DNA from: Antarctobacter heliothermus
Lineage (GTDB): Bacteria; Pseudomonadota; Alphaproteobacteria; Rhodobacterales; Rhodobacteraceae
Direction of reading: 5' to 3'
NCBI RefSeq assembly: GCF_002237555.1
Contig: NZ_CP022540.1
Span: 4,345,001-4,409,000, forward strand
DNA length: 64,000 bases
Shown: piece after piece, positions 44,452 through 54,659 of the stretch
Position numbering within the stretch: the first letter of the stretch is position 1
How the letters are laid out: each line of letters starts with the position of its first letter
Position numbers and translations under genes: made by a program
The notes under the pieces: generated by a model
What the model was told of the DNA's origin: nothing
Databases searched by the model: none
The model's input: only the letters and a program-made list of their open reading frames with translations

Positions 44452-45846
44452 TCAGCTGGCCTGAAAATGCGTCGAGGGCACATCAATCGTCCACTCGATC
44501 CCATCGGCCTGCATCTCGTAGGTGGTGTCCGCATTCAGCACTGTCCTTGCGTAAGACGTCAGGACAGTAGTGCCAAAACCATCTCGGACAGATTTGCATT
44601 CAACGACCACCCCGGTTTCCAGCCATCTGAAATGCAACCGACCATCGGCACGCGCAACATGCCAAGAGATCGCCACCTTACCGCGCCCCTGCTTCAACGC
44701 ACCGTATTTTGAGGAATTGGTCGCCAGTTCGTGGATCGCCATCCCGATTGCCTGCACACAATCCGGTTGCAGCTTGATCTGTGGCCCGGTGATGACGACC
44801 CGCTGGCCGTCGTTTACAGACCTAAACGGCTCTAGATGCCCTGCGACAACGTCGTCGAGCGAAACATTCGACCAAGCGTTATGAACCAACAGGTCGGTCG
44901 ATTTCGACAACGAGGCCAATCGCGCACCGAAATTCTGGGTGAACTCTTCCAGCGTTTCAGCGGTTCGTGCTGTTTGACGCTGAATGGCCAACACAACGCT
45001 CAACATGTTCTTGGCGCGATGGATCACCTCTTTCGAGATCAGGTCACGGGCCCGTTCCGCGTTGCGCACATCGGTGACGTCGCGATGAATATTTGAGATC
45101 GCGATGATCTCACCCTCCATGCTCCGGATCGGCGCGCAACTGACCCAGACCTCGCGTTTTGTGCCATCCTTGGCGACACGCGTTGCTTCAAAATCCTGCA
45201 ACCTGCCAGCGATGATTTCATCTCGGTAATAGCTGGCGCGCGTCGGCCAATTCTCGGGGTAGAGTGTTTCAAGAGGCTGGCCAATAATTTCCGCCCGTTC
45301 GTAGCCGTACAGCCGTTCGGCGGACGGGTTCCAGGTGATGATTTTGCCATCCAGATCATAGCTTATGATGGCGTCGCTGGTTGTGGCGACCAATGCGGCC
45401 ATTGCATTGGAATTGATGTGGGCCTGTTCTATTTCTTCCTGTTCGATATGCCGCTTGGTGATATTGCGATGCTGGACGATCAGGAACTGTTTATCGCCTC
45501 TCTGATAGCGGTTCGCGGTCAGTTCGAACCAGCGTTTTTCAGTCGGGCTGTTGCAGGGGTATTCGCACCGAAAGGTGTTGCCGGTCGTTAGTGTCCGTCG
45601 CAGCCCGTCCGGGATGATTTGCGCGACAGCGTTCGAAGAACCGCTCGCCGGGGTGCAAACCGCCATGTAATTACTGCCGACCGAGCAACTCGCCAGATTC
45701 CCCCCGTTTTCCAGACAAAAATTGTCCCATGCCGTGTTAGAGGCAAGAATGCAGCCGGTCGAGCTCAGCACGACAATCTCGTCATCCAGCGCATTCAGCA
45801 TGTCCATCACGTCGGATAGCTCGTCAGTTTGAACGATTTCTTGCAT
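44452..45846 (-). CDS. PAS-domain sensor histidine kinase, HWE/HisKA_2 family
   Basis: A 464-residue soluble kinase. It has two PAS domains (about residues 10-130 and 145-260; the second contains DAIISYDLDGKIITWNPSAERLYGY), then the dimerisation/phosphorylation region with the H-box IHRAKNMLSVVLAIQRQTAR, and an ATPase domain with HELATNSSKYGAL. This H-box plus N-box type is that of HWE/HisKA_2 kinases, common in alphaproteobacterial light, stress and general-stress signalling. The first PAS domain lacks the NCRFLQ motif of flavin-binding LOV domains. The ATG at 45846 is used. No response regulator is adjacent, so it is an orphan. Confidence 0.88.
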   Translation of the reverse strand: MQEIVQTDELSDVMDMLNALDDEIVVLSSTGCILASNTAWDNFCLENGGNLASCSVGSNYMAVCTPASGSSNAVAQIIPDGLRRTLTTGNTFRCEYPCNSPTEKRWFELTANRYQRGDKQFLIVQHRNITKRHIEQEEIEQAHINSNAMAALVATTSDAIISYDLDGKIITWNPSAERLYGYERAEIIGQPLETLYPENWPTRASYYRDEIIAGRLQDFEATRVAKDGTKREVWVSCAPIRSMEGEIIAISNIHRDVTDVRNAERARDLISKEVIHRAKNMLSVVLAIQRQTARTAETLEEFTQNFGARLASLSKSTDLLVHNAWSNVSLDDVVAGHLEPFRSVNDGQRVVITGPQIKLQPDCVQAIGMAIHELATNSSKYGALKQGRGKVAISWHVARADGRLHFRWLETGVVVECKSVRDGFGTTVLTSYARTVLNADTTYEMQADGIEWTIDVPSTHFQAS

Positions 45847-46279
45847 CCCCACATTCCTTGGGCTTCGACAAACAACTGGGCGTAGGTATCCTTTTTCGCG
45901 TCCCATGCACTATGACAGCTTCCTTAGATTTAGAAACCTGCCAACATCGTCAAAGCAGCTTGCGCCGTTTCGCTGATTTGAAGGACGTCGCGACTATTCA
46001 TTCAACCAGCAAAGAATGCAATTCGTCACGTCAACCGCAGGATCTTGCACGCCGGGAAAACCCCTGCCGCATGCCTCAGATCGCGCAATATTTGGCCAAA
46101 CCCGCCGCCCCTGCGGCCCCCCGCACAACGGTCCAATCCCGGCCACCGTGCCATACGCGTCTCAATCGTCTACAGGACGTCCAAAGTCTGCCACGGGCTG
46201 CACAGTAAATCCCTGTCAAAACCACCCAATTCCTCCGCCAGAAACAGGCCCGGAAATCTAGGCCACTCCATGCGCAAAT

Positions 46280-46351
46280 CTTAACGCCGCGTAAAAACGC
46301 CTCTGTAACCCTTTGATTTCGCGTCACCGAGTCGTTGTCCACGCGTGGACA
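46280..46351 (+). repeat. 72-bp dispersed element, copy B, ending in a 16-bp palindrome
   Basis: Gap-free match to the element at 8993-9064, sharing CTTAACG, CGTAAAAACGCCTCTGTAA, TTGATTTC and the palindrome TGTCCACGCGTGGACA. Orientation and setting are the same as in copy A: between the start of one minus-strand gene and the end of the next. Confidence 0.75.
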
Positions 46352-46365
46352 CACTCTCAACCCCA

Positions 46366-46394
46366 AACAAAAACCCCCGCCAAAGCGGGGGTTT
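46366..46394 (-). terminator. Intrinsic terminator after yebC
   Basis: AAACCCCCGC and GCGGGGGTTT form a 10-bp stem with a 4-base loop, followed on the minus strand by a T-rich run. It lies 28 bases after the yebC stop. Confidence 0.88.
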
Positions 46395-46421
46395 CCTCAC
46401 GTCTCTGAAAGGCCTGAAAGT

Positions 46422-47171
46422 TCAGGCTTCTTCCAGCTTCGCCATGACCTCATCCGAGGCTTCAAAATTGGCCGTCACCCGCTGGACGTCATCATCATCC
46501 TCCAGCGCCTCGATCAACCGCATCAAGGACTGCATGCCCTCAAAATCCATGTCCGTGGTGGTGGTCGGCTTCCACACCAGCTTGGTCGAATCCGACTCGC
46601 CCAGCTCGGCCTCCAGCGCGGTCGACACCTCGTTCAGATCGGTGTCGGCACAAAAGATGACATGGCCGTCCTCGGCGCTTTCCACGTCCTCTGCCCCCGC
46701 CTCGATCGCCGCCATCATGACGGTATCGGCGTCCCCCACGGAGGCCGGGTAGATGATCTCTCCCTTGCGCTCGAACATGAACCCGACAGAGCCGGTCTCA
46801 CCAAGGTTGCCGCCGTTCTTGGCAAAGGTCGACCGCACCGTCGACGCGGTCCGGTTGCGGTTGTCGGTCATCGCCTCGACGATGACCGCCACACCGTTGG
46901 GGCCATAGCCCTCATAGCGGATTTCTTCATAGTCCTCGGCGTCACCGCCGGTCGCCTTCTTGATGGCGCGTTCGATGTTGTCCTTGGGCATCGACTGCCC
47001 CTTGGCTTCTTTCACAGCCAACCGCAGGCGCGGGTTTTTCTCGGGGTCAGGGTCGCCCATCTTGGCGGCGATGGTGATCTCTTTCGACAGTTTCGAAAAG
47101 ATCTTGGCCCGGATCTTGTCCTGACGGCCCTTGCGGTGCTGGATGTTTGCCCATTTGGAATGGCCGGCCAT
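46422..47171 (-). CDS. yebC: YebC/PmpR family protein
   Basis: A protein of 249 residues starting [18 protein letters not shown], the family signature, followed by [18 protein letters not shown] and [20 protein letters not shown]. YebC-type proteins are DNA-binding regulators, and some members have been linked to ribosome function. The ATG at 47171 is fixed by the conserved N-terminus; the much longer frame upstream runs antisense to the amidotransferase gene. The strand is followed by a clear terminator. Confidence 0.95.
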   Translation of the reverse strand: MAGHSKWANIQHRKGRQDKIRAKIFSKLSKEITIAAKMGDPDPEKNPRLRLAVKEAKGQSMPKDNIERAIKKATGGDAEDYEEIRYEGYGPNGVAVIVEAMTDNRNRTASTVRSTFAKNGGNLGETGSVGFMFERKGEIIYPASVGDADTVMMAAIEAGAEDVESAEDGHVIFCADTDLNEVSTALEAELGESDSTKLVWKPTTTTDMDFEGMQSLMRLIEALEDDDDVQRVTANFEASDEVMAKLEEA

Positions 47172-47288
47172 GGTGGATGTGCCTCTTTGTCGGATGTCTT
47201 GATATATCCGCGCCTCTATATGCCAGCGCCGCCCCCCTTGCCAAGTCCGGGCGTTGCGCGGGGGGCTGACCTGCGCTAGCGCTGGGGT

Positions 47289-48023
47289 ATGAGCAAATTC
47301 CTTCTCCTCCAATTGCGCCCCGAACCAGAGGCCAGCGACTCTGAGTATCACGCCATGCTCACCACCTCGGGCCTGACAGAGGCGCGCGTTCACCGCATAT
47401 GTCTGGACCATGAGGACCTGCCTCCTGACCTCGACCCCGGCGACTATGCCGGCGTGATCGTCGGCGGCGGCCCCGGCTGCGTCAGCGATCCGCCCGCCAA
47501 AAAGGCGCTGGTAGAGCGACGCATCGAAGAGGCGATCCTGCACCTGATGCCAAGGATCACGGCGCAGGACATCCCCTTCATGGGCTGCTGTTATGGCATC
47601 GGCATCCTCGCGCATCACCTTGGCGCGGAAGTGTCCAAAGAGCGGTTTGGCGAACCCGTGGGCGCGGTGACCTGCCATCTCACGCCCGAAGGCGCACAAG
47701 ACCCGCTGACCGCCGACCTGCCCAGTCAGTTCGACGCCTTTGTCGGCCACAAGGAGGCGGTGCAGCACCTGCCCAATGGCGCGGTCCACCTGATCTCATC
47801 CGGGCCCTGCCCCTATCAGATGATCCGCTACGGACAGAACGTCTATGCCACACAATTCCACCCCGAGGCGGACGCCGCCGAGTTCGAGACGCGCATCCGC
47901 ATCTACCGGCACAAGGGCTACTTCGCCCCCGAAGAGGCCGACACCCTGATCCAGATGTGCCGCGCCGCCCGCGTCACCGAACCGCCCCGCCTGCTGGAAG
48001 GGTTCGTAGAACGCTACGGCTGA
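47289..48023 (+). CDS. Class I glutamine amidotransferase
   Basis: A 244-residue stand-alone class I amidotransferase of the GMP-synthase-like (GATase1) type. The nucleophile lies in [11 protein letters not shown] (Cys101 in the G-x-C-x-G motif) and the catalytic His/Glu in QFHPEAD. An oxyanion strand GVIVGGGPG precedes it. The synthetase partner is unknown, and no matching gene is adjacent. It is divergent from yebC. Confidence 0.88.
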   Translation: MSKFLLLQLRPEPEASDSEYHAMLTTSGLTEARVHRICLDHEDLPPDLDPGDYAGVIVGGGPGCVSDPPAKKALVERRIEEAILHLMPRITAQDIPFMGCCYGIGILAHHLGAEVSKERFGEPVGAVTCHLTPEGAQDPLTADLPSQFDAFVGHKEAVQHLPNGAVHLISSGPCPYQMIRYGQNVYATQFHPEADAAEFETRIRIYRHKGYFAPEEADTLIQMCRAARVTEPPRLLEGFVERYG

Positions 48024-48026
48024 GAA

Positions 48027-49805
48027 CTACAGCGGCCAGAAAAACGGGATCAGGACAGAGGCCAGCACGCCAATGCTCAGGTTCAGCGGCAGGCCGACCT
48101 TGAAGAAATCCGAAAACTTGTACCCGCCGGGACCGTAGACAAGCGTGTTGGTCTGATAGCCGATGGGCGTGGCAAAGCTGCACGAGGCCGCAACCATGAC
48201 CGCCACGACCAAGGGACGCGGATCGACGCCTATCGCGGTGGCAAGGCTGATCGCGATGGGCGTCACCACCACGGCCACGGCGTTGTTGGATACGGTTTCC
48301 GTCAGCAGGCTGGTCATCAGGTAGACCGCCCAGATCACCAGCGGTGCAGGCAGCCCGGTCATCAAGGGGGCAACCCCGCCCACAATCAATTCAACCGCGC
48401 CAGAGGCTTGCAGCGCCGCGCCTATGGCCAGCATGGCAAAGATCAGCGCCAGCAACTGCCCCTCGACAAAGGAAAACGCCTCATCCGCGTCGATGCAGCG
48501 GGTCAGCAGCACAATCGCCACGGCCACCACCGCAAGCGACAGGATGGGGGCCACGCCAAAGGCCGACAACACCACGATCCCGGCCAGCGCCAGCAGCGCC
48601 ACCGGGGCATGCCCGCGCCGAAACGCCCGTGCCGACGGTTGCGCCACGTCGACCAGCTCCATTTCCGTAGCCAGCCGCTTGATGTCTTCGGCGCTGCCCT
48701 CCAGCAGCAGGGTATCGCCCACCCGCACCACCAGATCGTCCAACTGCCGCCCGATGTTCTGGTTTCGCCGATGCACCGCCAGCGGATAGACCCCGAATTT
48801 CCGCCGCAGACGCAGCGCGCCAAGGCTGCGGCCCACCATCTTGCAGCCCGGCGTGATCAACACCTCGACCGTCGTCGTCTCTTTGGCAGAGACCTGATCG
48901 ACGCGTTTCAACTCTTTATTGCGTTGCAGGGACAGCAATTCGTTCATCTTGGTGCGCAGGACCACCCGGTCACCTACCTGCAACTCAACGCCTCGCAGAT
49001 TGCGGCGCAGCGACTCATCACCCCGGATCACGTCAATCAGGCGCACGCCGTCGCGTTTGAAAAGCTGAACGCCCAGAACTTCGCGCCCGATCAGGTTGCT
49101 GTCCGGCGGGATAACCGCCTCTGAGAAAAACTTCATCCGCGAACGGTCCGACAGCATCCCCGCCATAGAGGTCCGGTCCGGCAGCAGAAAGCGACCAAAG
49201 AACAGCAGATAGAACATGCCCCAGGCCACAAGGATCACAGCCAGCGGCGTGACCTCAAAGATGGTGAACGGCTCCATCCCCTGCGCGCGCGCCACACCAT
49301 CGACCAACAGGTTGGTCGAGGTGCCGATCAATGTCAGGGTGCCACCAAGGATCGCCGCATAGCTGAGCGGGATCAGCAGCTTCGACGGGGCAATGCCCAT
49401 GGAATTGGCGATTTGCACAAAAATGGGCAGCATCACGACCACCACGGGGGTGTTGTTCATCACCGCAGAGGCCACGACAACCACCATCAGGATACCTGCA
49501 ATGGCCTGTCGCGGACGTCTGGCAACCTGTTCCTGCGCGTATCCGGTAAAGGCATCCAGCGCCCCGGTCCGCACCAACGCCCCCATGACGACAAACATCG
49601 CCGCGATGGTCCATGGTGCGGGGTTTGACAGCACCTCCAGCGCCGCCTCATAGGGCAGCGCGCCCATCAGCAACAGGACCGCAACACCACCGATGGCGGT
49701 CACCTCTGTCGGATAGGACTCGCGCACAAATAGCACGAACATCACGGCCACAACGGCAAGGGTGACCACCGCTTGGCCCGTCTGGCTCAGCTCTATTCCG
49801 ATCAT
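48027..49805 (-). CDS. SLC13-family transporter with two RCK_C domains
   Basis: A 592-residue inner-membrane carrier of the sodium/sulfate-dicarboxylate (DASS/ArsB-related) group. Two blocks of membrane segments (for example VMNNTPVVVVMLPIFVQIA and TETVSNNAVAVVVTPIAISLA, the repeated NNT/NNA hairpin motifs) flank two cytosolic TrkA-C domains (EAVIPPDSNLIGREVLGVQ and EVLITPGCKMVGRSLGALR). This layout is typical of bacterial SLC13 proteins for sulfate or organic acids; the substrate is open. It converges on the amidotransferase with 3 bases between the stops. Confidence 0.9.
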   Translation of the reverse strand: MIGIELSQTGQAVVTLAVVAVMFVLFVRESYPTEVTAIGGVAVLLLMGALPYEAALEVLSNPAPWTIAAMFVVMGALVRTGALDAFTGYAQEQVARRPRQAIAGILMVVVVASAVMNNTPVVVVMLPIFVQIANSMGIAPSKLLIPLSYAAILGGTLTLIGTSTNLLVDGVARAQGMEPFTIFEVTPLAVILVAWGMFYLLFFGRFLLPDRTSMAGMLSDRSRMKFFSEAVIPPDSNLIGREVLGVQLFKRDGVRLIDVIRGDESLRRNLRGVELQVGDRVVLRTKMNELLSLQRNKELKRVDQVSAKETTTVEVLITPGCKMVGRSLGALRLRRKFGVYPLAVHRRNQNIGRQLDDLVVRVGDTLLLEGSAEDIKRLATEMELVDVAQPSARAFRRGHAPVALLALAGIVVLSAFGVAPILSLAVVAVAIVLLTRCIDADEAFSFVEGQLLALIFAMLAIGAALQASGAVELIVGGVAPLMTGLPAPLVIWAVYLMTSLLTETVSNNAVAVVVTPIAISLATAIGVDPRPLVVAVMVAASCSFATPIGYQTNTLVYGPGGYKFSDFFKVGLPLNLSIGVLASVLIPFFWPL

Positions 49806-49830
49806 GTTTCGCTCAGCTTTCCGCCCGCTC

Positions 49831-50751
49831 TCAACCGACCGCATTCTGGCGTGGCGCCGGTTCGGGTACAAGCGGTTTACGCTGCGGCTGCACAAGGAAC
49901 ATCCCCGCCATCATCAGGATCAGCGCGGCCCAGACCCAGCCGACATAGGCCTCTGACAGGAACAGCATCGCCCATGTGACCCCAAAGAGTGTCACCAGAT
50001 AGCTGACCTGTGCGGCAAACACCGCCCCCGCCCGACCCACCAGCCAAACAAAGGTCGAATAAGCAAACCCATGCAAAACGGCTGCGGCGATCATCGCCTT
50101 GTCCGGCGCGCCCAGCGGCAGGCTTGGCACAATGAACTGTCCACTGGACAGCGCCAACGGCAGGCTCAGGACCGCCCCAAGGACCGACGCTCCGGTCAAC
50201 ACTTGCACAGAGTCGAGCCCCTGCATGCCCCATTTGGCAACCACATTGCCCTCCAGCGCGTAACAAACAGGGGCGATCAACCCGATCGCGATCCAGATTG
50301 CATCGGTCCCGGCGGGCAGGCTGGCCTCTGGCAGCACCAGCAGGGCGACCCCGCCCAGCCCCGACAACAAGCCCGCCACACGCGAAAGCACCAGACGATC
50401 CGTCCCCAGCGCCAGCGCGATCGGAAACGCAAACATCGGCACCGAACTCAGCAAGATCGACAACACGCCCGATGGCAGATGCACCGCCGCCTGATAGGAG
50501 GCGATGCCGGGTGCCACCGTGCCGATCACAGCGATAAACAGATACAGTCGCAGGGCTGCCGGGTGCATCGGCAGGCGCTTGCCCTTGAGCAGCGTCAGCA
50601 TGCCCAGCAATAGCCCCACCAACACCGTCTGCCAAAAGATCAGCCCGAAATGGCGATAGCCCTCAGACACCGCGATCTTTGTCAACGGTTGTGTCGCCCC
50701 CCATGCCGCGCCCATGATCACCAGCATGGCAAAGGGCAGCAACCGGGTCAT
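49831..50751 (-). CDS. DMT-family (EamA) transporter
   Basis: A 306-residue inner-membrane transporter with ten hydrophobic segments in two EamA repeats (WGATQPLTKIAVSEGYRHFG, VSYLVTLFGVTWAMLFLSEAY). Substrate unknown. Its start overlaps the stop of the phosphoesterase gene in ATGA, indicating translational coupling. It is different in sequence from the other DMT protein in the window. Confidence 0.88.
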   Translation of the reverse strand: MTRLLPFAMLVIMGAAWGATQPLTKIAVSEGYRHFGLIFWQTVLVGLLLGMLTLLKGKRLPMHPAALRLYLFIAVIGTVAPGIASYQAAVHLPSGVLSILLSSVPMFAFPIALALGTDRLVLSRVAGLLSGLGGVALLVLPEASLPAGTDAIWIAIGLIAPVCYALEGNVVAKWGMQGLDSVQVLTGASVLGAVLSLPLALSSGQFIVPSLPLGAPDKAMIAAAVLHGFAYSTFVWLVGRAGAVFAAQVSYLVTLFGVTWAMLFLSEAYVGWVWAALILMMAGMFLVQPQRKPLVPEPAPRQNAVG

Positions 50752-51563
50752 GCGGGACCGGACTGTTCCAGCCGCCCGCCTTGCCGAACCATCTTGACCG
50801 TGACGGCCTTGCCGGTGGCATCGTCGGTTTCGACATAAACGCCCGATAGCGTCGCCTCACCCAGCGCAGGGTTGAACCGGCTTTTGCCCATGCCGTTGAC
50901 AAAACGCCGCAGCGGCTCTGCCGGGTCCATCCCGATGACAGAGTTGTAGTCGCCGCACATACCCGCGTCAGTTAGAAGGGCCGTGCCCCCGGGCAGGATC
51001 TGGGCGTCCGAGGTCGGCACATGCGTATGCGTGCCAACCACCAGACTGGCCCGCCCGTCGCAGAAATGCCCCATGCCCATCTTCTCCGAGGTCGCCTCGC
51101 AGTGCATGTCGACCACAATCGCCTGCGCCTGCCCGCCCAGCGGATGCCGCTTGAGCAGATCGTCGATGGCCACAAACGGGCTGTCGTAATTGCGGCTCAT
51201 GAACACCTGCCCCAGCGCCTGCGCCACCAGCACCTTGCGCCCGCGCGCGTCTTTGTACATCGCGGCCCCACGCCCCGGTGCCTGACGGGCAATGTTCAAT
51301 GGTCGGATGATGCGCGTGTCGCCCTCGATATGGGTCAGCATTTCCTTTTGGTCGAAGGCGTGATCGCCCAGCGTGATCACATCCGCACCGGCCTCAAAGA
51401 TCGCCTTGGCGTGTTCGCCTGACAGACCCGCGCCATTGGTGGCGTTTTCGCCGTTCACGATCACGAAATCCAGCCGCCAGTCCTTACGCAGGGCCGGTAG
51501 CCGCTCTGAGATTCCCTGCCGCCCCGCGCGGCCCATGACATCGCCAAGAAAGAGTATTTTCAT
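50748..51563 (-). CDS. ymdB: TIGR00282 (YmdB-type) metallophosphoesterase
   Basis: A 271-residue enzyme of the YmdB family, which hydrolyses 2',3'-cyclic nucleotide phosphates in relatives. Motifs: ILFLGDVMGRAGRQGI with the first Asp, VNGENATNGAGL, GDHAFDQKE, and THTHVPTSDAQILPGG. The ATG at 51563 begins the conserved N-terminus; the longer upstream frame is not plausible. It is coupled to the DMT transporter gene downstream. Confidence 0.92.
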   Translation of the reverse strand: MKILFLGDVMGRAGRQGISERLPALRKDWRLDFVIVNGENATNGAGLSGEHAKAIFEAGADVITLGDHAFDQKEMLTHIEGDTRIIRPLNIARQAPGRGAAMYKDARGRKVLVAQALGQVFMSRNYDSPFVAIDDLLKRHPLGGQAQAIVVDMHCEATSEKMGMGHFCDGRASLVVGTHTHVPTSDAQILPGGTALLTDAGMCGDYNSVIGMDPAEPLRRFVNGMGKSRFNPALGEATLSGVYVETDDATGKAVTVKMVRQGGRLEQSGPA

Positions 51564-51661
51564 GGGCGACAGGGGTAATTCGCGCCGCCGGGAAAGCAAA
51601 GCCCCAATCGTGCGCCAAACAACCCGCCAGCTTGCCAAATTGCCGCTGGACCACGCAGCAA

Positions 51662-53293
51662 TCAGCCCAGCCGCGCCAGCACCCCCTCGGCCCAGCGGTC
51701 GCCGGAGGCCCCGAAACAATCATGCAACGAATCCGCCGCCACCACACTGCCAAGCGCCAGCCGCCCCAACAGACACAGCCCCAGCGCCACCTTCCCGTCC
51801 TCGCCAATCACACGTCCATCCGCGGTTGTCTGCGCGGCAAGCCCGTCCGCCAGCGGGCTCATCCACCCGTCGCGCACCAGACCCGCCACCAGAGGCGCAG
51901 TGATCGACGACAGGACAGGCGATGGCAAAACCGCATCGATCATCACCGAAGCCGCCTCTGATCGGCCATCCCCCTTCAGGACCCAGCCTGCCGGAACCAT
52001 GTCGATGTCCGGATCGCTGGCCAGAGCCAGATCAACCACTCCGGCGTCGATCAGCACCGCCAGTTCAACGCTGGACGACAAGGGCGGGCCATAAGAATAC
52101 CGCTTCACCCCTTCGTCAAACCCGACCAGCGCCTGTGCCGTCTCCGCATCCGTCTGCGCGGCGTTGTACCCGGCCCGCAACTCGTCCTGCCATTTCCGCC
52201 AGACCTGACCGACGGCATAGCCAATCGTCGGCGCAGCGGATCCCTCTGCCATCGCAATACCTGATCGCAGGGTGTCCATCGGCCCGTCTGTCTCTTGCGC
52301 GCCGGGCGTCCGCCATTCCGTGTCCAGCCACTGCATGACCTGCTCCGCTGTCTTAGCAGCGCCGCAACCCGCAAGAATGCGCACAACCGCCGGCACCAGC
52401 GCGGCGTTGATAATTGCCGCCGCCTCCTTGGCAGAGGCACATGCCGCCTTGGCGATGGCCCCTTCAAATGCCGCCGTTTCAGACGCCAATGGCGTGAACC
52501 GCGCATCCAGCCCCTCTGTGCCCGGCTTGGGAAAGGGTGGCTTGCCGTCCAGCGAAAACGGCAGGATCCGCGCAGGCTCTTGCCCGGAGGGGATATACCT
52601 GCCTTGATCGAACCGCCCGCCCTGCGCTGTTGTCAGCGCCCGAAGCACATCAAAGGCCGACAGTGCCAAACCGCGGATCGCAACGGTCTGCCCCGCCCAC
52701 CCAGAGGCCGCAGAGACCAGCCGCGTGGCCGGATACGCCTGCGCCAGGGTTCCGTCCGATTGGCGGCTGTGCGCCTGCCAATCTGCTAACTGGTCATCTG
52801 GCGTGACCTCTGGCTGACCGGGGGCCAGCAGCACCTCGGCATAGGGACCGCGCCATTGGCCATCGACCTGCAACGTCCAGCCGCCCTCAGCCTGCTGCAC
52901 GGCCTCAACCAGACCGGCATGACGCGACACGCCTAGATAGCCCAGTTCCCGCAGATCCGCCCAGCGCGCCTCTAGATAGCGGCCCATTGCGGCGCGGGTC
53001 GGAAAGGCATCCGGTCCCGGCGCATCGGCCAGCCAATCGGCAAAGCTGCCGACGCGCGAATATTCCGGCGGCCGTATCTCGATATCGCGCACAGGGATGT
53101 TCAACAGACACGTCGGGCTTTCGTCCGGGGAAAAATTCGGACCAGCGCCGCAGGCCGGCAGCGCATCGAACACATCCACCTGCAGGGACACCCCGGCTTT
53201 ACGCCCTTGCGCCGCCAGCGATTCCAGCGCGCCAAGCCCGCGCGGACCCAATCCGACAACGGCAATCATTCTGGATGGGTCATCGCGTTCCAT
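51662..53293 (-). CDS. FAD/NAD(P)-binding domain protein
   Basis: A 543-residue protein with an N-terminal dinucleotide-binding motif (IAVVGLGPRGLGALESLA) and a VEVLLAPGQPE-type second strand; the layout is that of the FAD-NAD(P)-binding (NAD_binding_9, HpnW-like) family. There is no signal peptide. The C-terminal half is Ala-rich and helical with no recognised motif. An AAGG lies 8 bases before the ATG. Substrate and pathway unknown. Confidence 0.82.
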   Translation of the reverse strand: MERDDPSRMIAVVGLGPRGLGALESLAAQGRKAGVSLQVDVFDALPACGAGPNFSPDESPTCLLNIPVRDIEIRPPEYSRVGSFADWLADAPGPDAFPTRAAMGRYLEARWADLRELGYLGVSRHAGLVEAVQQAEGGWTLQVDGQWRGPYAEVLLAPGQPEVTPDDQLADWQAHSRQSDGTLAQAYPATRLVSAASGWAGQTVAIRGLALSAFDVLRALTTAQGGRFDQGRYIPSGQEPARILPFSLDGKPPFPKPGTEGLDARFTPLASETAAFEGAIAKAACASAKEAAAIINAALVPAVVRILAGCGAAKTAEQVMQWLDTEWRTPGAQETDGPMDTLRSGIAMAEGSAAPTIGYAVGQVWRKWQDELRAGYNAAQTDAETAQALVGFDEGVKRYSYGPPLSSSVELAVLIDAGVVDLALASDPDIDMVPAGWVLKGDGRSEAASVMIDAVLPSPVLSSITAPLVAGLVRDGWMSPLADGLAAQTTADGRVIGEDGKVALGLCLLGRLALGSVVAADSLHDCFGASGDRWAEGVLARLG

Positions 53294-53427
53294 GGATATG
53301 CCTTCATGTTACTTGCGCAGGCACGTTGGCAGAGCCCCCAAGCCGCCACAAGCTGTTCCAAGGCTGACATCGGGTTAGGCGGTCTGACACTACGCCCAAA
53401 CCGACCACAACACCCGCAGGGGCAGTC

Positions 53428-54182
53428 TCAGCGGCAGGCCATCGTGGCGGCCATCCGGTCCGCGCCATAGGCCCCCAGATCCCGCGCCGCAAAGGTTCCG
53501 TCGAAGGTCACCGCAACGATCCGCGTCCAATCCCCACTGGCAAGGATCATCTCCGGCCTGGCACCACATGTGCGCAGCCCGCCCGCGATATAATCCCAAC
53601 CGATCCGATGGTTGCTATAGTCGGTCGCCGCCGCAACCTCGTGCAAGGCCCCATCGACAAACCGCCAGACGCGCAGGGTCTTGGCCAAATGCGGGCGGTC
53701 GACATAGGCGATTTCTATCGCGCCGTCGCCATCCAGGTCCGCCGCCCCCACCGGTGCCAGCCAGCGAAACCGCTGGCCGATAAAGGGGGTCGCCGCCAGC
53801 GGGTCAAGGCTGCCTCCTGCAACGGACCAGACCGCCAGCCGCGCGCCGCGCGTCTCGTGGCTCTCGACCGTTACGATCTCTGGCAGTCCGTCGCCGGTCA
53901 CATCCCACAGCCGTGGCGCCACGTCCTCGAACACCAGTGGCGCGTTCCAGCGGCGGCGCAGCACGCGCCCGTCGGACAGGGTCACCGCCAGCGTGTCGTA
54001 TTCGACCTCATCGCCCAGCACGCCATGCGGGTAGCGCGTCACCGCGCCCTCATAGCGCGCCGAAACCGCCTCCTGCGCGACAGCCGCCACAGGAGACGTC
54101 AGCCACAGGCAAACCGCCATCCCCGCGCCGCGTGTGATCGCCGTCCAAGGACGCCCCGGTTGACGCGGCGCCCCCTTGCGCA

Positions 54183-54183
<1 letters not shown>
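53428..54183 (-). CDS. Secreted FG-GAP-like repeat protein
   Basis: A 251-residue exported protein: signal peptide after a basic N-terminus (GAGMAVCLWLTSPVAAVAQEA), then beta-propeller-like repeats with calcium-type loops (WDVTGDGLPEIVTVE, AADLDGDGAIEIAYVD), as in FG-GAP/VCBS proteins. Probably periplasmic; a role is not evident. Its start overlaps the ferredoxin stop in TGATG, which implies coupling to an unrelated electron carrier. Confidence 0.82.
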
Positions 54184-54629
<446 letters not shown>

Positions 54630-54642
54630 CTATCCAGCATAT

Positions 54643-54657
54643 GTTCTATATTTGTTC
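54643..54657 (+). promoter_or_regulatory. Alphaproteobacterial SOS box (LexA site)
   Basis: GTTC (54643-54646), seven bases (TATATTT), GTTC (54654-54657): an exact match to GTTC-N7-GTTC. It lies only 2 bases before the ATG of the dnaE2-derived OB-fold ORF. Confidence 0.75.
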
Positions 54658-54659
54658 AC

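Larger units (their letters stand above)
45847..46421. other. Intergenic region with dispersed element and terminator
   Basis: About 575 bases without a convincing gene; several short overlapping frames on both strands lack ribosome sites and protein-like composition. It holds the presumed promoter of the histidine kinase, copy B of the 72-bp dispersed element, and the yebC terminator. Confidence 0.6.

Noticed and set aside
45858..46366. Short frames on both strands in the yebC-kinase gap
   Set aside because: Overlapping frames of 80-116 codons without ribosome sites or domain signals, crossing the dispersed element.
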